NCBI GenBank assembly: GCA_001464545.1 | Contig: LNFC01000019.1 | Span: 144,076 to 208,075 of the forward strand | DNA length: 64,000 bases | Source of the DNA: Acidobacteria bacterium Ga0077551 | GTDB taxonomy: Bacteria; Pseudomonadota; Alphaproteobacteria; Caulobacterales; Hyphomonadaceae | Direction of reading: 5' to 3' | In this document: positions 52,933-61,418 of the stretch, one piece after another | How the letters are laid out: every line of letters starts with the position of its first letter | Position numbering within the stretch: the first letter of the stretch is position 1 | Position numbers and translations under genes: made by a program | Notes under the pieces: model-generated | Seen by the model: only the letters and a program-made list of their open reading frames with translations | What the model was told of the DNA's origin: nothing | Databases searched by the model: none

Positions 52933-53364
52933 TCAAGTGGAGGATTTGGAAACCATCTCTTTCGCTGCCGCGATCACCCTCCGCGTCTCGTCCCACAGCG
53001 GCAGCTCGGCGAGCCGCACCGGTGAGATCCACTCGGCATGGTCCGCGTCATCGCCGGCCACCGGCTCGCCGGAGATCCACGTGGCCGCATAGTCGAACAA
53101 CAGATAGTGGCGCGCCGCCGCGCCTGTCGTGCGCGAGGTGAAGATCGCGTCGACGACATCGACGAGGCCCACGAGCCGCGCGGTCACCCCGGTCTCTTCC
53201 GCCAGCTCACGTAGCGCCGCCGCTTCGGCCCGCTCCCCGAACTCGATGCGCCCGCCCGGAATAGACCAGTCGCCCGCCAAGGGCTTTGTGCCCCGGCGGA
53301 TCAGCAGCACGTCGTCGCCCTTGAAGCAGACTGTGCCGACGGCGGGTTGCGGCTTGCCGGTCAT
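52933..53364 (-). CDS. NUDIX hydrolase
   Basis: A 143-residue pyrophosphohydrolase. The Nudix box is complete: GGRIEFGERAEAAAL followed by RELAEETGV, with the metal-binding Glu residues in REXXEE. The N terminus (VGTVCFKGDDVLLIRRG) and length fit ADP-ribose or MutT-like hydrolases. The ATG overlaps the stop of the upstream RNA methyltransferase gene (ATGA), so translation is coupled. Confidence 0.92.
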   Translation of the reverse strand: MTGKPQPAVGTVCFKGDDVLLIRRGTKPLAGDWSIPGGRIEFGERAEAAALRELAEETGVTARLVGLVDVVDAIFTSRTTGAAARHYLLFDYAATWISGEPVAGDDADHAEWISPVRLAELPLWDETRRVIAAAKEMVSKSST

Positions 53365-54626
53365 GACTTTCGTTCCAGCAGCGCGACCGCTTCGACATGT
53401 GCCGACCAGAGAAACTGGTCTATGGGGTGTATACGGACGATCAGGTAACCGCCGTCCACCAGCATGCGCAGGTCCCGCGCCAGCGTTGCCGGATCGCAGG
53501 AGACATAGGCAACCTTCGGCACGTTGGACTTTGCAATCTCCGCCACTTGCGCTGACGCTCCCGCGCGCGGCGGGTCCAGCACGAGGCCGTCAAACCGCGC
53601 GAGCTCGCGGGCGCCGTAGGGATTGCGGAACAGGTCTCGCACTTCGGCGGTCACCGGCTTCAGCCCATGCGCCGCCCGCACCGACGCCTTCAGCGCCTCG
53701 ATCGCTTCCGCATTGCCTTCGGCCGCCAGAACGCTCGATTCGGCCGCGAGGCGCAGCGCGAATGTTCCGCATCCGGAGAAAAGGTCCGCGACGCTGGCCG
53801 CGAACTTCAGGTGTTCGCGCACGATCCGCTCCATCTCTGCCTCGGCTTCGGCGCTGGCCTGCAGGAAACCACCGGGCGGCGGAAAAAGCTGCGCGGCGCC
53901 GGCCGGCAGGCTCGGCGTCCGCTCGGTCAGAACATCCGCGCCTTCGATGGACACGCGCGCAAACCCCGCCCGCAGCGCCGCGCTCGCCGCCTCCGCACGG
54001 GCGAGCGCCTTTGCGTCCTTCGGAACACCTGTGATGTGCAGGTCGAGACCCGAGGCCGTCTCCGTCACCAGCAGGCCGATGCCATCCTTGCCTGCCAGCA
54101 GATATCCCGCGATCTCCTTCAGCCGCGGCAATGCCGCCACGATCGCGGGGCGCGCCACCGGGCATTCGCTGATCGCCACCAGCTCATGGCTCTTGCGCGC
54201 ATGAAAGCCGACGGCCACCTGCTTGCCCAAACGCTTCGCCGTGAACGCGGCCCGCCGTCGTGATCCGGGCGGCGTGGTCCAGGTCTCCGCGACGTCGGCG
54301 TCCAGTCCCCGAGCGCTCAGGGCACGGAGGATCTGGTCACGCTTGAAATCCGCATAAGGCGCAGGCGCCATGTGCTGCAGCGTGCATCCACCGCACGCCC
54401 CGAAATGCTTGCACGCCGGCGCCGTGCGGTACGGCGAAGGCGTCAGCACTTCCAGCAGCTTCAGCCGCTCGCCCGCGCCGTCCACGCGCACCGTCTCCCC
54501 CGCCAGGGTAAACGGCACATTCACCCACGCGCCTTTCTCCTGCGCGCGCCCGTCGCCCTGCGCGCCGACCGTTTGGATCGTCAAGCTGCGCGGGCCGGAG
54601 GCAGGCGTGTCTTGCAGGGCAGGCAT
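53361..54626 (-). CDS. class I SAM-dependent RNA methyltransferase (TrmA/RlmD family)
   Basis: A 421-residue 5-methyluridine RNA methyltransferase. An N-terminal TRAM-like beta domain precedes the iron-sulfur Cys motif KHFGACGGCTLQHM (about residue 75), with the fourth Cys in ISECPVA. Motif I is VADLFSGCGTFALRLA. The catalytic segment is DPPRAGASAQ and the nucleophile Cys is in VAYVSCDPATLARDL. This layout is that of RlmC/RlmD enzymes acting on 23S rRNA; the exact target uridine is inferred from the family. Confidence 0.93.
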   Translation of the reverse strand: MPALQDTPASGPRSLTIQTVGAQGDGRAQEKGAWVNVPFTLAGETVRVDGAGERLKLLEVLTPSPYRTAPACKHFGACGGCTLQHMAPAPYADFKRDQILRALSARGLDADVAETWTTPPGSRRRAAFTAKRLGKQVAVGFHARKSHELVAISECPVARPAIVAALPRLKEIAGYLLAGKDGIGLLVTETASGLDLHITGVPKDAKALARAEAASAALRAGFARVSIEGADVLTERTPSLPAGAAQLFPPPGGFLQASAEAEAEMERIVREHLKFAASVADLFSGCGTFALRLAAESSVLAAEGNAEAIEALKASVRAAHGLKPVTAEVRDLFRNPYGARELARFDGLVLDPPRAGASAQVAEIAKSNVPKVAYVSCDPATLARDLRMLVDGGYLIVRIHPIDQFLWSAHVEAVALLERKS

Positions 54627-54700
54627 CCGGTCTCCGGGGCTGGCGGTGATCTGCGCACTCCGTTAGCAGGGGCAGGCCGCGCGCGCAAAGGAGCCCCGCC

Positions 54701-55702
54701 ATGGCCAAGGCCAATGGAAAACCCCGCCCCCTCAGCCTCGCCTTGCAGGGCGGCGGCGCCCACGGCGCGTATACCTGGGGCGTGCTGGACCGCCTGACCC
54801 GCGAGGAAAGCCTGCATATCGAAGCGATCTCGGCCACGTCCGCCGGCGCGCTCAACGCCGTCGCCTTCGCCGCAGGCCGCGCCAAGGGCGGCCCCGAAGG
54901 CGCCCGCAAGGAACTCGAATCGCTCTGGCGAAAGGTCTCGGATGCCAGCTCCGCCCTCGGCGCCTTCGGCCCGGCCGGCTTCGCCATGGCCACCGCCTTG
55001 CAATCCCTCGCCAGCCCCTACGACCTCAATCCGTTCAACTACAATCCGCTGCGCAATCTGGTCGAAGCCGAAATCGATTTCGAAGCCGTGCACGCTTCCG
55101 GCCTCAAGCTCTTCATCTCCGCCACGAATGTCGAGACCGGCCGGGTGCGCGTCTTCTCAAAAGACGAGATCAACGCCGACGCCGTGCTCGCCTCGGCCTG
55201 CCTCCCGCAGAGTTTCCAGGCCGTGGAAATCGAGGGCACACCCTATTGGGACGGCGGCTACATGGGCAACCCCAGCCTCTTCCCGCTCGTTTATTCCGGC
55301 GCCCCGGCAGATGTGCTGCTGGTCATCCTCAATCCGCTGGAGCGTCCCGGCACACCCAGACGCGCCGCCGAAATCCAGGAGCGCCTCAACGAGATCAGCT
55401 TCAACGCCTCCCTCATCGGCGAGCTGCGCGCCATCGCCTTCGTCCAGCGCCTCATCGACGAAGGCATGCTGAAGGAGCCGATGATGAAGAAATACCGCAG
55501 GCTGAACATCCACGCCATCAAGGGCGGGCAGGACCTGATCGGCTACAACCTCGCCACCAAATCCGACACCCGCTGGCGCCTCCTCACTGAATTGCACGAC
55601 AAGGGCTACGAGACCGCCGACCGATGGCTGTCAGACTGCGCGAAAGATGTCGGCACAAAACAGTCGAGCTTCGATATCCGCAAGGAGTTTCTGGAGAGCT
55701 AG
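54701..55702 (+). CDS. patatin-like phospholipase
   Basis: A 333-residue patatin-fold lipid acyl hydrolase. The oxyanion-hole motif is LALQGGGAHGAY (about residues 13-24), the nucleophile is Ser47 in SATSAGALNA and the catalytic Asp is about Asp183 in WDGGYMGNPS. The first Gly of the usual GXSXG box is Ala here. A basic C-terminal region follows. There is no signal peptide, so it acts in the cytoplasm or on membranes from inside. Its stop overlaps the convergent rsmD stop in CTAG. Confidence 0.92.
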   Translation: MAKANGKPRPLSLALQGGGAHGAYTWGVLDRLTREESLHIEAISATSAGALNAVAFAAGRAKGGPEGARKELESLWRKVSDASSALGAFGPAGFAMATALQSLASPYDLNPFNYNPLRNLVEAEIDFEAVHASGLKLFISATNVETGRVRVFSKDEINADAVLASACLPQSFQAVEIEGTPYWDGGYMGNPSLFPLVYSGAPADVLLVILNPLERPGTPRRAAEIQERLNEISFNASLIGELRAIAFVQRLIDEGMLKEPMMKKYRRLNIHAIKGGQDLIGYNLATKSDTRWRLLTELHDKGYETADRWLSDCAKDVGTKQSSFDIRKEFLES

Positions 55703-56259
55703 GCCGGCTTCACAAAACTCACCCGCGCCGCGCCATACTCGCGCGCATCGATCAGCGTCCATCCGGGGAACATCAACCTCTCGTCCGCGCCCGTCTCGGC
55801 CACCACCAGCGCATCCTCCGCCAGCCATCCGCCGCCCGCAAGGCAGTCCAGCGCCGGCTGCACCAGCCCCTTGTGATAGGGCGGATCAAGGAAGGCGAGC
55901 GCGAACGGCGCGCCGACACCCGCCGGCTTCGGCCCGAGGTCCGTCGCCGAGCGCCGGTGCAGGCGCGTCGCGCCGAACAGGCCCAGCGCCTCGATATTGT
56001 CTCGGATGGCGCCGCGCGCGGCTGCGTCGGTTTCCACGAACAGGCAGAAGGCCGCGCCCCGGCTCATCGCCTCCAGCCCCAGCGCGCCGGAGCCGGCAAA
56101 CAGGTCGATCACCCGCGCCCCCTCGATGGCCGGCGCCCAGTCGGCATGGGCGATCACATTGAACAGGCTCTCGCGCGTCCGGTCACTGGTCGGCCGCGTA
56201 CCCATCCCCTTGGGGGCAATAAGGGCCCGGCCCTTGTGCTGTCCGGCGATGATGCGCAT
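55699..56259 (-). CDS. rsmD: 16S rRNA (guanine(966)-N2)-methyltransferase
   Basis: A 186-residue SAM-dependent methyltransferase acting on G966 of 16S rRNA. RsmD features are RIIAGQHKGRALIAPKG at the N terminus, RPTSDRTRESLFN, motif I VIDLFAGSGALGLEAMSRG and the catalytic FLDPPYHKGL. The length is typical. In many alphaproteobacteria rsmD neighbours the tRNA adenosine deaminase gene, which is also found about 900 bases away here on the other strand. Confidence 0.94.
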   Translation of the reverse strand: MRIIAGQHKGRALIAPKGMGTRPTSDRTRESLFNVIAHADWAPAIEGARVIDLFAGSGALGLEAMSRGAAFCLFVETDAAARGAIRDNIEALGLFGATRLHRRSATDLGPKPAGVGAPFALAFLDPPYHKGLVQPALDCLAGGGWLAEDALVVAETGADERLMFPGWTLIDAREYGAARVSFVKPA

Positions 56260-56367
56260 GCAAATGTCCTCTGTCCGGCGCGCGCTTTATCACGCCCAGC
56301 GCGAGTTGAAAGCCTTGCGGACTTCAAGCCCCCGGCGCACTCTGCCTAAAAAGCCCGGGAGACCTGT

Positions 56368-57150
56368 ATGGCCAAAGTCACGACCGAAACCCACGGCGCC
56401 GTGCGCCTCATCCGCTATGCCAACCCGCCGCGCCATTACATGACCGCCGAAGGCGCTGGCCTCATGCTGGCGGCGGTGCAGGCCGCTGTCGCCGATCCCG
56501 CGATCCGCGTCCTCGTCCTGACGGGTACGGAGGATGTGTTCGTGCGCCATTATGACGTGTCCGAAATCGTCGCGGTCGGCGAAGCGGTGCAGGCGGGACA
56601 GTTGAAACCGGAAGACTTCGAGCGCGGCGGTTTTGCCGACATGATCCGCGCGGTTTTTGAATCGCCCAAGCCCGTCATCGCTGCCATCAACGGCGTCTGC
56701 ATGGGCGGCGGCTTCGAACTCGCGCTCGCCTGCGACCTGCGCATCGCCGGCAATCAAGTGCCGCTGATCGGTTTGCCGGAAACCCGCATCGGCATTTTCC
56801 CCGGCGGCGGCGGCACCCAGCGCCTGCCGCGCATGATCGGCGAGGCGCGGGCGCTCGAGTTCATCCTCCGGGGACAGACGGTCGATGCAGAGGGCGCGCT
56901 GGCGCTCAGCCTCGTCAATTCCGTGGCCGCCGACGCCGTCGCCGAAGCCCTGGCGCTCGCCGCCGAGCTCTCCGCCCGCGGCGCCGAAGGCCTTGCCCAT
57001 GCCAAACGCCTCGTGCGCGGCGCCCTCACCTGGGGCCTCGTCGACGGCACCCGCGAGGAACAGCACGGCTTCCACGCCGTCCTGAAGTCCGAAAGCGCCA
57101 TGGCCGCCATGAAGGACTTCCTCGCGAACGGCGAAGACATTACACGGTAG
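56368..57150 (+). CDS. enoyl-CoA hydratase/isomerase (crotonase) family protein
   Basis: A 260-residue single-domain crotonase. The oxyanion-hole segments are VLTGTEDVFVRHYDVSE, diverged from the usual FSAGAD, and AINGVCMGGGFELALACD. The second catalytic-acid region is LPETRIGIFPGGGGTQRLP with Glu at the usual position. This enzyme probably hydrates or isomerises an enoyl-CoA; the altered first loop makes the precise reaction uncertain. It ends immediately before the deaminase gene, so they are coupled. Confidence 0.88.
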   Translation: MAKVTTETHGAVRLIRYANPPRHYMTAEGAGLMLAAVQAAVADPAIRVLVLTGTEDVFVRHYDVSEIVAVGEAVQAGQLKPEDFERGGFADMIRAVFESPKPVIAAINGVCMGGGFELALACDLRIAGNQVPLIGLPETRIGIFPGGGGTQRLPRMIGEARALEFILRGQTVDAEGALALSLVNSVAADAVAEALALAAELSARGAEGLAHAKRLVRGALTWGLVDGTREEQHGFHAVLKSESAMAAMKDFLANGEDITR

Positions 57151-57152
57151 TG

Positions 57153-57644
57153 ATGACCACCGCCCAGCCTCCCATGTCCCGCGCCCTCGAACTCGCCCGT
57201 CTCGCCGCCGCAGCGGGCGAAGTCCCCGTCGGCGCGGTGATCGTGGACCCCGCCACCGGCGAGATCATCGGCGAAGGCGCCAACGCGCCGGTCATGGCGC
57301 ACGACCCCACGGCCCATGCCGAGATCATCGCGCTGCGCTCGGCCGCCGTCGGGCTCGGCAACTACCGCCTCACGGGCCTGCACCTCTACGTCACGCTGGA
57401 GCCCTGCGCGATGTGCGCCGGCGCCATCAGCTTCGCCCGCATCGGCAAGGTCATCTTCGCCGCGAGCGACCCCAAGGGCGGCGCCATCCTCCACGGCCCA
57501 CGCTTCTTCGAGCAGAAGACGTGCCACTGGCGGCCTCAGGTCGAAGAAGATGACGCCAACGCCGTCGAGGCAGGAGACCTCCTGCGCGCTTTCTTCCGGG
57601 AGCGGAGGGAAGATCCAGCACGCGGAATTCTTGCGAAGGAATGA
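57153..57644 (+). CDS. TadA-like nucleoside/tRNA adenosine deaminase
   Basis: A 163-residue zinc deaminase of the CDA/TadA fold. The zinc and proton-shuttle motifs are DPTAHAEIIAL (His and catalytic Glu) and LEPCAMCAGAI (two Cys). Length and the downstream RIGKVIFAASDPKGG segment fit TadA, which converts A34 to inosine in tRNA(Arg). The start is ATG 57153 (GTG 57150 overlaps the previous stop). Other nucleoside deaminases share these motifs, so the tRNA role is probable rather than certain. Confidence 0.88.
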   Translation: MTTAQPPMSRALELARLAAAAGEVPVGAVIVDPATGEIIGEGANAPVMAHDPTAHAEIIALRSAAVGLGNYRLTGLHLYVTLEPCAMCAGAISFARIGKVIFAASDPKGGAILHGPRFFEQKTCHWRPQVEEDDANAVEAGDLLRAFFRERREDPARGILAKE

Positions 57645-58008
57645 GAGCCAACCGGCTCCAGATGATAAAAAATGAGAAGGAATTAGAGGAAATCGATAGC
57701 AAACATGCACTGTTTGCATCGCGATAACGCCCGGTGGCAGCCGTCAGGAACAGAACTTGCGCCTACACAAAGCACCTCTCCCGGAGAGTAACATCCATCC
57801 CCCTCAAGCCACTAAAAAATACTTCGCGCATCCTTACGCTACACCTCCGCCCACGGAGTTATACTCCGTACATGGCTCCAGAAAATTTCCCGATCTCAAA
57901 ACCCTCACCGTCCATTTCTTCGCAATGGAACCCGCCGCTCGAGCGGTGGGGGCCCTTGCTTTCCCCAATGTCACGCGGTCCAAATCGCCCAAAGTTGCAG
58001 GAGCCCCC
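57645..58008. other. 364-bp lower-GC intergenic region with three inverted repeats
   Basis: No gene is supported here. It contains GAGCC/GGCTC directly after the deaminase stop (57645-57658), GCAAAC/GTTTGC with a 7-base loop (57699-57717) and a perfect ACGGAGT/ACTCCGT hairpin with a 3-base loop (57853-57869). An in-frame extension of the following crotonase back to 57757 exists but lacks family similarity and crosses these repeats. The region is visibly more AT-rich than its neighbours from about 57660 to 57890 and probably holds the crotonase promoter. Confidence 0.5.
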
Positions 58009-58677
58009 ATGACCGCCACAATCAAGATCGAAAACGACATCGCCCTCATCACCATGGACGACGGCAAGGCCAATGCCATCAGCCTGACCATGCTGGACGC
58101 CGCCAACGCCGCCCTCGACGAGGCGGAAAAATCCGCCAGTGTGATCATCCTCACCGGCCGCCCCGAGCGTTTCTCCGCCGGCTTCGATCTCAAGTTCCTG
58201 GCCACCTCGGCGCCGGAGGACGTGCGCCGTCTCGTCAATGGCGGCGGCAAGCTCGCCTTCCGCCTGTTCACCTCGAAACAGCCGATCATCATCGCCGCCA
58301 CAGGCCACGCCATCGCCATGGGCGCCTTCCTGCTGCTCGGCGCCGACACCCGCATCGGCGCGCGCGGCGCCTACAAGATCGGCGCCAACGAAACCATCAA
58401 CGGCATGACGCTGCCCGGCTTCGGCGTCGAACTTCCGCGTGCCCGCCTCAACCCGATGTACCTCACCGAGGCCCTCGTGCAGGCCCGCCTCTATACGCCG
58501 GACGAAGCCGTGCCCGTCGGCTGGCTCGACAAGGTGGTAGAGCCGGGCGAGGTCCACGCCGCCGCGATGGCCGAGGCCGAACGCCTGAAGCCCATCGCCA
58601 ACGGCGCCTACTGGCGCAACAAGATCCTCGCCCGCCAGCCCGCCATCGACGCGATTAAACCGACCCTGGAGGGCTAA
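58009..58677 (+). CDS. crotonase-family protein (short form)
   Basis: A 222-residue crotonase, shorter than the usual 260. Segments are VIILTGRPERFSAGFDLKFL, with the FSAGFDL oxyanion loop, and AATGHAIAMGAFLLLGAD. The second-acid region reads IGANETINGMTLPGFGVEL, so Glu is present upstream of the usual site. The start was set at ATG 58009, preceded by GCAGGAG. It most resembles EchA-type or enoyl-CoA isomerase-like proteins; the reaction is not known. Confidence 0.87.
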   Translation: MTATIKIENDIALITMDDGKANAISLTMLDAANAALDEAEKSASVIILTGRPERFSAGFDLKFLATSAPEDVRRLVNGGGKLAFRLFTSKQPIIIAATGHAIAMGAFLLLGADTRIGARGAYKIGANETINGMTLPGFGVELPRARLNPMYLTEALVQARLYTPDEAVPVGWLDKVVEPGEVHAAAMAEAERLKPIANGAYWRNKILARQPAIDAIKPTLEG

Positions 58678-58704
58678 GAACTTATAGGATGCGAAAAGAA
58701 ATTA

Positions 58705-58733
58705 TTGTCATACGATAATTTTTGACATATGAG
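58705..58733 (+). promoter_or_regulatory. candidate promoter of the DUF2975/XRE pair
   Basis: In an AT-rich stretch, TTGTCA (58705-58710) and TATGAG (58728-58733) are spaced 17 bases like -35 and -10 elements. The near-identical 8-mers TTGTCATA and TTGACATA occur 17 bases apart (58705 and 58722) and could be a regulator's direct repeats. The following gene starts at 58758. Confidence 0.4.
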
Positions 58734-58757
58734 ACTCCCGAACAGGGAGACGCCCGC

Positions 58758-59276
58758 ATGACCCGCTCCGACGCCAGCCCCCCTCCGGCCTCTGCCCTGC
58801 GCGACACGTCCTGGCTGTCCATCGCCGCCATCGTCCTCATCGTCATGATGCTTGGCTCGGTTGCCGCCGACATGACCGGCAAGGTCGGCACGCGCATCGT
58901 CACGCAGGAGAACTGGAAGGACGTGCTGCAAGCCTTCCTGCTTGCCCTGCTGGTCAACACCCCGACGCTGATCATCATCGGCGTGCTCGGGGATTTCGCC
59001 GGCCTGTTCAGCCGCACAGGCGAGGGCGAGGTCTTCTCGGACCGCAACCTGAAGGCCCTCCGCAATGCCGGGGGCGGCCTCATCTGGGCGGCGGCCGCCA
59101 GCGCGATCATCGTGCCCACCGTCCTCAGCTGGACCACCGGCGACGGGCGCGGCTTTATCTGGCACATCAACGATCTTGCCCTCGGGACGGCCGCCATGGG
59201 CGCCGCCATCCTTGGCCTCAGCCATGTCCTCGCCGAAGGCATCCGCCTGAAGGCCGAAAGCGACCAGATCATCTGA
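58758..59276 (+). CDS. DUF2975-like membrane protein
   Basis: A 172-residue four-helix membrane protein (segments near 19-39, 56-76, 107-127 and 140-160). The family-typical stretch between helices two and three reads GEVFSDRNLKALRNAG. Members of DUF2975 are usually encoded beside a small XRE-type regulator, exactly as here. The start was set at ATG 58758 with GGGAGA upstream. Function unknown; location inner membrane. Its stop overlaps the regulator start. Confidence 0.82.
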   Translation: MTRSDASPPPASALRDTSWLSIAAIVLIVMMLGSVAADMTGKVGTRIVTQENWKDVLQAFLLALLVNTPTLIIIGVLGDFAGLFSRTGEGEVFSDRNLKALRNAGGGLIWAAAASAIIVPTVLSWTTGDGRGFIWHINDLALGTAAMGAAILGLSHVLAEGIRLKAESDQII

Positions 59277-59536
59277 TGGCGCGCGACATCATCGTCACGC
59301 TCGATGTGATGCTCGCCCGCCGCAAGCTGAAGGCGAAAGACCTTGCCGCGGCCATCGGCATCACCGAGGCCAACCTCTCCCTGCTGAAATCCGGCAAGGT
59401 AAAGGGTGTACGCTTCGAGACGCTGGCAAAGCTCTGCGAGGCGCTGGACTGCAAGCCGGGGGACCTGCTGGACTTCGGTGAGTGCGCCTCCGGACCTGCG
59501 ATTGCCCAACCCGCGGAAAGTGACGGCCTCGCCTGA
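59276..59536 (+). CDS. XRE-family helix-turn-helix regulator
   Basis: An 86-residue DNA-binding protein. The helix-turn-helix is LKAKDLAAAIGITEANLSLL (about residues 18-37), followed by ETLAKLCEALDCKPGDLL, as in the small YozG-type regulators. Start and upstream stop share one base (TGATG), so it is made together with the DUF2975 membrane protein. It probably autoregulates the pair, possibly through the repeats near 58705-58729; that is inference. Confidence 0.9.
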   Translation: MARDIIVTLDVMLARRKLKAKDLAAAIGITEANLSLLKSGKVKGVRFETLAKLCEALDCKPGDLLDFGECASGPAIAQPAESDGLA

Positions 59537-59659
59537 CCTGATTTGAGGCGCTGCTGTCATTCCCGGCGCGGCAATCTACCTATTGTGACACGCCGGGGTG
59601 TCAGGCGAGTCCGGGCTCGCTTAGGGTCTGTCCAAGGATTCCGCTGAAAGGGGCGCCGC

Positions 59660-61408
59660 ATGGAACAAGTCATCGATCACGCCGCCGCCCACGGCCCCAG
59701 CCCGACACTGATCAAGGATCTGCTGGTCTTCCTCATAGCCGCCGGCATCCTTGTGCCGGCCATGCGATTTATCAGGATCCCGACCGTCATCGGCTTCATG
59801 CTGGCAGGCCTCGCCCTTGGCCCCTTCGCCCTTGGCCGTCTTGCCGAAGATGCCCCTGTGCTCGAGTTCTTCTCGATCTCGTCACCTGAGGCGGCATTGC
59901 CCTTTGCCGAACTTGGCGTGCTCTTCCTGCTCTTCCTTCTGGGGGTAGAGTTTTCGTTCGAGAAACTCTGGGCCCTGCGCAAGGTTGTTGTCGGTACGGG
60001 CGGCCTGCAGGCGATTGTCAGCGCGGTCGCCATCGCCTGCGCCGGCCTCGCTTTCGGTCTCGACCTGCCGGTTGCCATGATCCTCGGCCTTGCCCTGGCG
60101 CTTTCGTCCACGGCCATCGTCATGCAGGTCCTGATCGAACAGAAACGCGCCGCCCAGCCGGTGGGCCGGGCAACCCTTGGCGTGCTGCTGTTCCAGGACA
60201 TCCTTGTGGCCCCGATCCTGATCTTTGTCGGTTTCGCCAGCATGAAAGCCGATGCCAACATGGGCGGCGTCCTGATCGACGCGCTGGTTCGCGGGCTGAT
60301 CGCGATCGCCGTGATCTGGGCGATCGGCCGCTATCTTCTCGGCCGGATTTTCCGGCTTGCCGCTTCTGCGGGCGGGCGCGACTTCCTGATGGCCCTGATC
60401 CTGCTCACCGTCGTGGGCGCGGCGGCCATCACTTACAGTGCCGGCCTGTCGCTTGCCCTCGGCGCCTTCCTCGCCGGGCTGCTGGTCGGCGAGACCGAGT
60501 TCAAGCACCAGACCGAAGTTGACCTTGAGCCCTTCAAGGGCCTGCTGCTCGGGCTTTTCTTCATGACCGTCGGCATGAGTCTCGACCTGCCGGTGATCGC
60601 CGGAAAGATCGGCTGGATACTGCTGGCGCTGGTCGCCCTGATCGCCGTGAAGTTTATGATCGCCTATGTCGCGTGCCGGCTGTTTGCCGGCAATCATGCC
60701 CTGTCGCTCGAGGCGGCACTGCTGCTGGCATCCGCCGGCGAGTTCGCGTTCGTCGTCCTGACGACCGCGGGCGCCAGCGGCGCAGTTCCGGATGACGCAG
60801 TAACCTTCGCTTCTGCCGTTGCGGGCCTTTCGATGCTGCTCGCCCCGCTGCTCGGCCTGTTCGGGCGCAAGCTCGCCCGGGGCCGCAAGGCCGCAGAGGA
60901 CAACCTGCCGCCGATGATGGACCTCACGCACCTTACGGACCACGTGATCCTCGCGGGTTATGGGCGCGTCGGCCAGTCGGTCGCGCGCCTGCTGGTCGAT
61001 GAAGAGGCCGCCATCGTCGCCATCGACCGCGAGCCCGACAAGATCCGAATGGCCCGGAAAGCGGGTGTGCATGCCTATGTCGGCGACGCGGCAAGGGCCG
61101 AGTTCCTGATCGCCACAGGCATCCACCGCGCCGCCATGCTGATTGTCACGGTCGACGATCCCGACCGGGCCGAGTCGATGGTGCGCTGCGCGCTGGAACT
61201 GGCGCCGGGGCTGACAATCCTCGCGCGCGCGCATGATGGCGACCACATGGTCAAGCTCAGCGCCGCTGGGGCCGGGCATGTGGTGCCCGAGGCAATTGAA
61301 TCCGGCCTCCAGATGGTCGGCATCGCTCTGGAGATCTTCGGCTACGATACCGAAACCGTCCGATCCCGGATTGCCCAGGCGCGGGACGAGGAATACCGGC
61401 GGGCCTGA
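59660..61408 (+). CDS. CPA2 monovalent cation:proton antiporter with RCK domain (KefB-like)
   Basis: A 582-residue antiporter. About twelve membrane helices (residues 15-400) include the family segments LGVEFSFEKLWALR and LSLALGAFLAGLLVGETEF. A cytoplasmic TrkA-N/RCK domain follows (about 425-560), with the nucleotide motif VILAGYGRVGQSVARLL and acidic VAIDREP. This layout is that of KefB/KefC/YbaL potassium efflux systems gated by NAD(H) or glutathione. A hairpin (GCGAG/CTCGC, 59605-59620) lies between it and the XRE gene. Confidence 0.94.
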   Translation: MEQVIDHAAAHGPSPTLIKDLLVFLIAAGILVPAMRFIRIPTVIGFMLAGLALGPFALGRLAEDAPVLEFFSISSPEAALPFAELGVLFLLFLLGVEFSFEKLWALRKVVVGTGGLQAIVSAVAIACAGLAFGLDLPVAMILGLALALSSTAIVMQVLIEQKRAAQPVGRATLGVLLFQDILVAPILIFVGFASMKADANMGGVLIDALVRGLIAIAVIWAIGRYLLGRIFRLAASAGGRDFLMALILLTVVGAAAITYSAGLSLALGAFLAGLLVGETEFKHQTEVDLEPFKGLLLGLFFMTVGMSLDLPVIAGKIGWILLALVALIAVKFMIAYVACRLFAGNHALSLEAALLLASAGEFAFVVLTTAGASGAVPDDAVTFASAVAGLSMLLAPLLGLFGRKLARGRKAAEDNLPPMMDLTHLTDHVILAGYGRVGQSVARLLVDEEAAIVAIDREPDKIRMARKAGVHAYVGDAARAEFLIATGIHRAAMLIVTVDDPDRAESMVRCALELAPGLTILARAHDGDHMVKLSAAGAGHVVPEAIESGLQMVGIALEIFGYDTETVRSRIAQARDEEYRRA

Positions 61409-61418
61409 GCGAGGGCCT

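Noticed and set aside
57757..58008. 84-residue N-terminal extension of the crotonase at 58009
   Set aside because: The extension lacks crotonase similarity, crosses inverted repeats and is AT-rich; ATG 58009 has its own GCAGGAG ribosome binding site.
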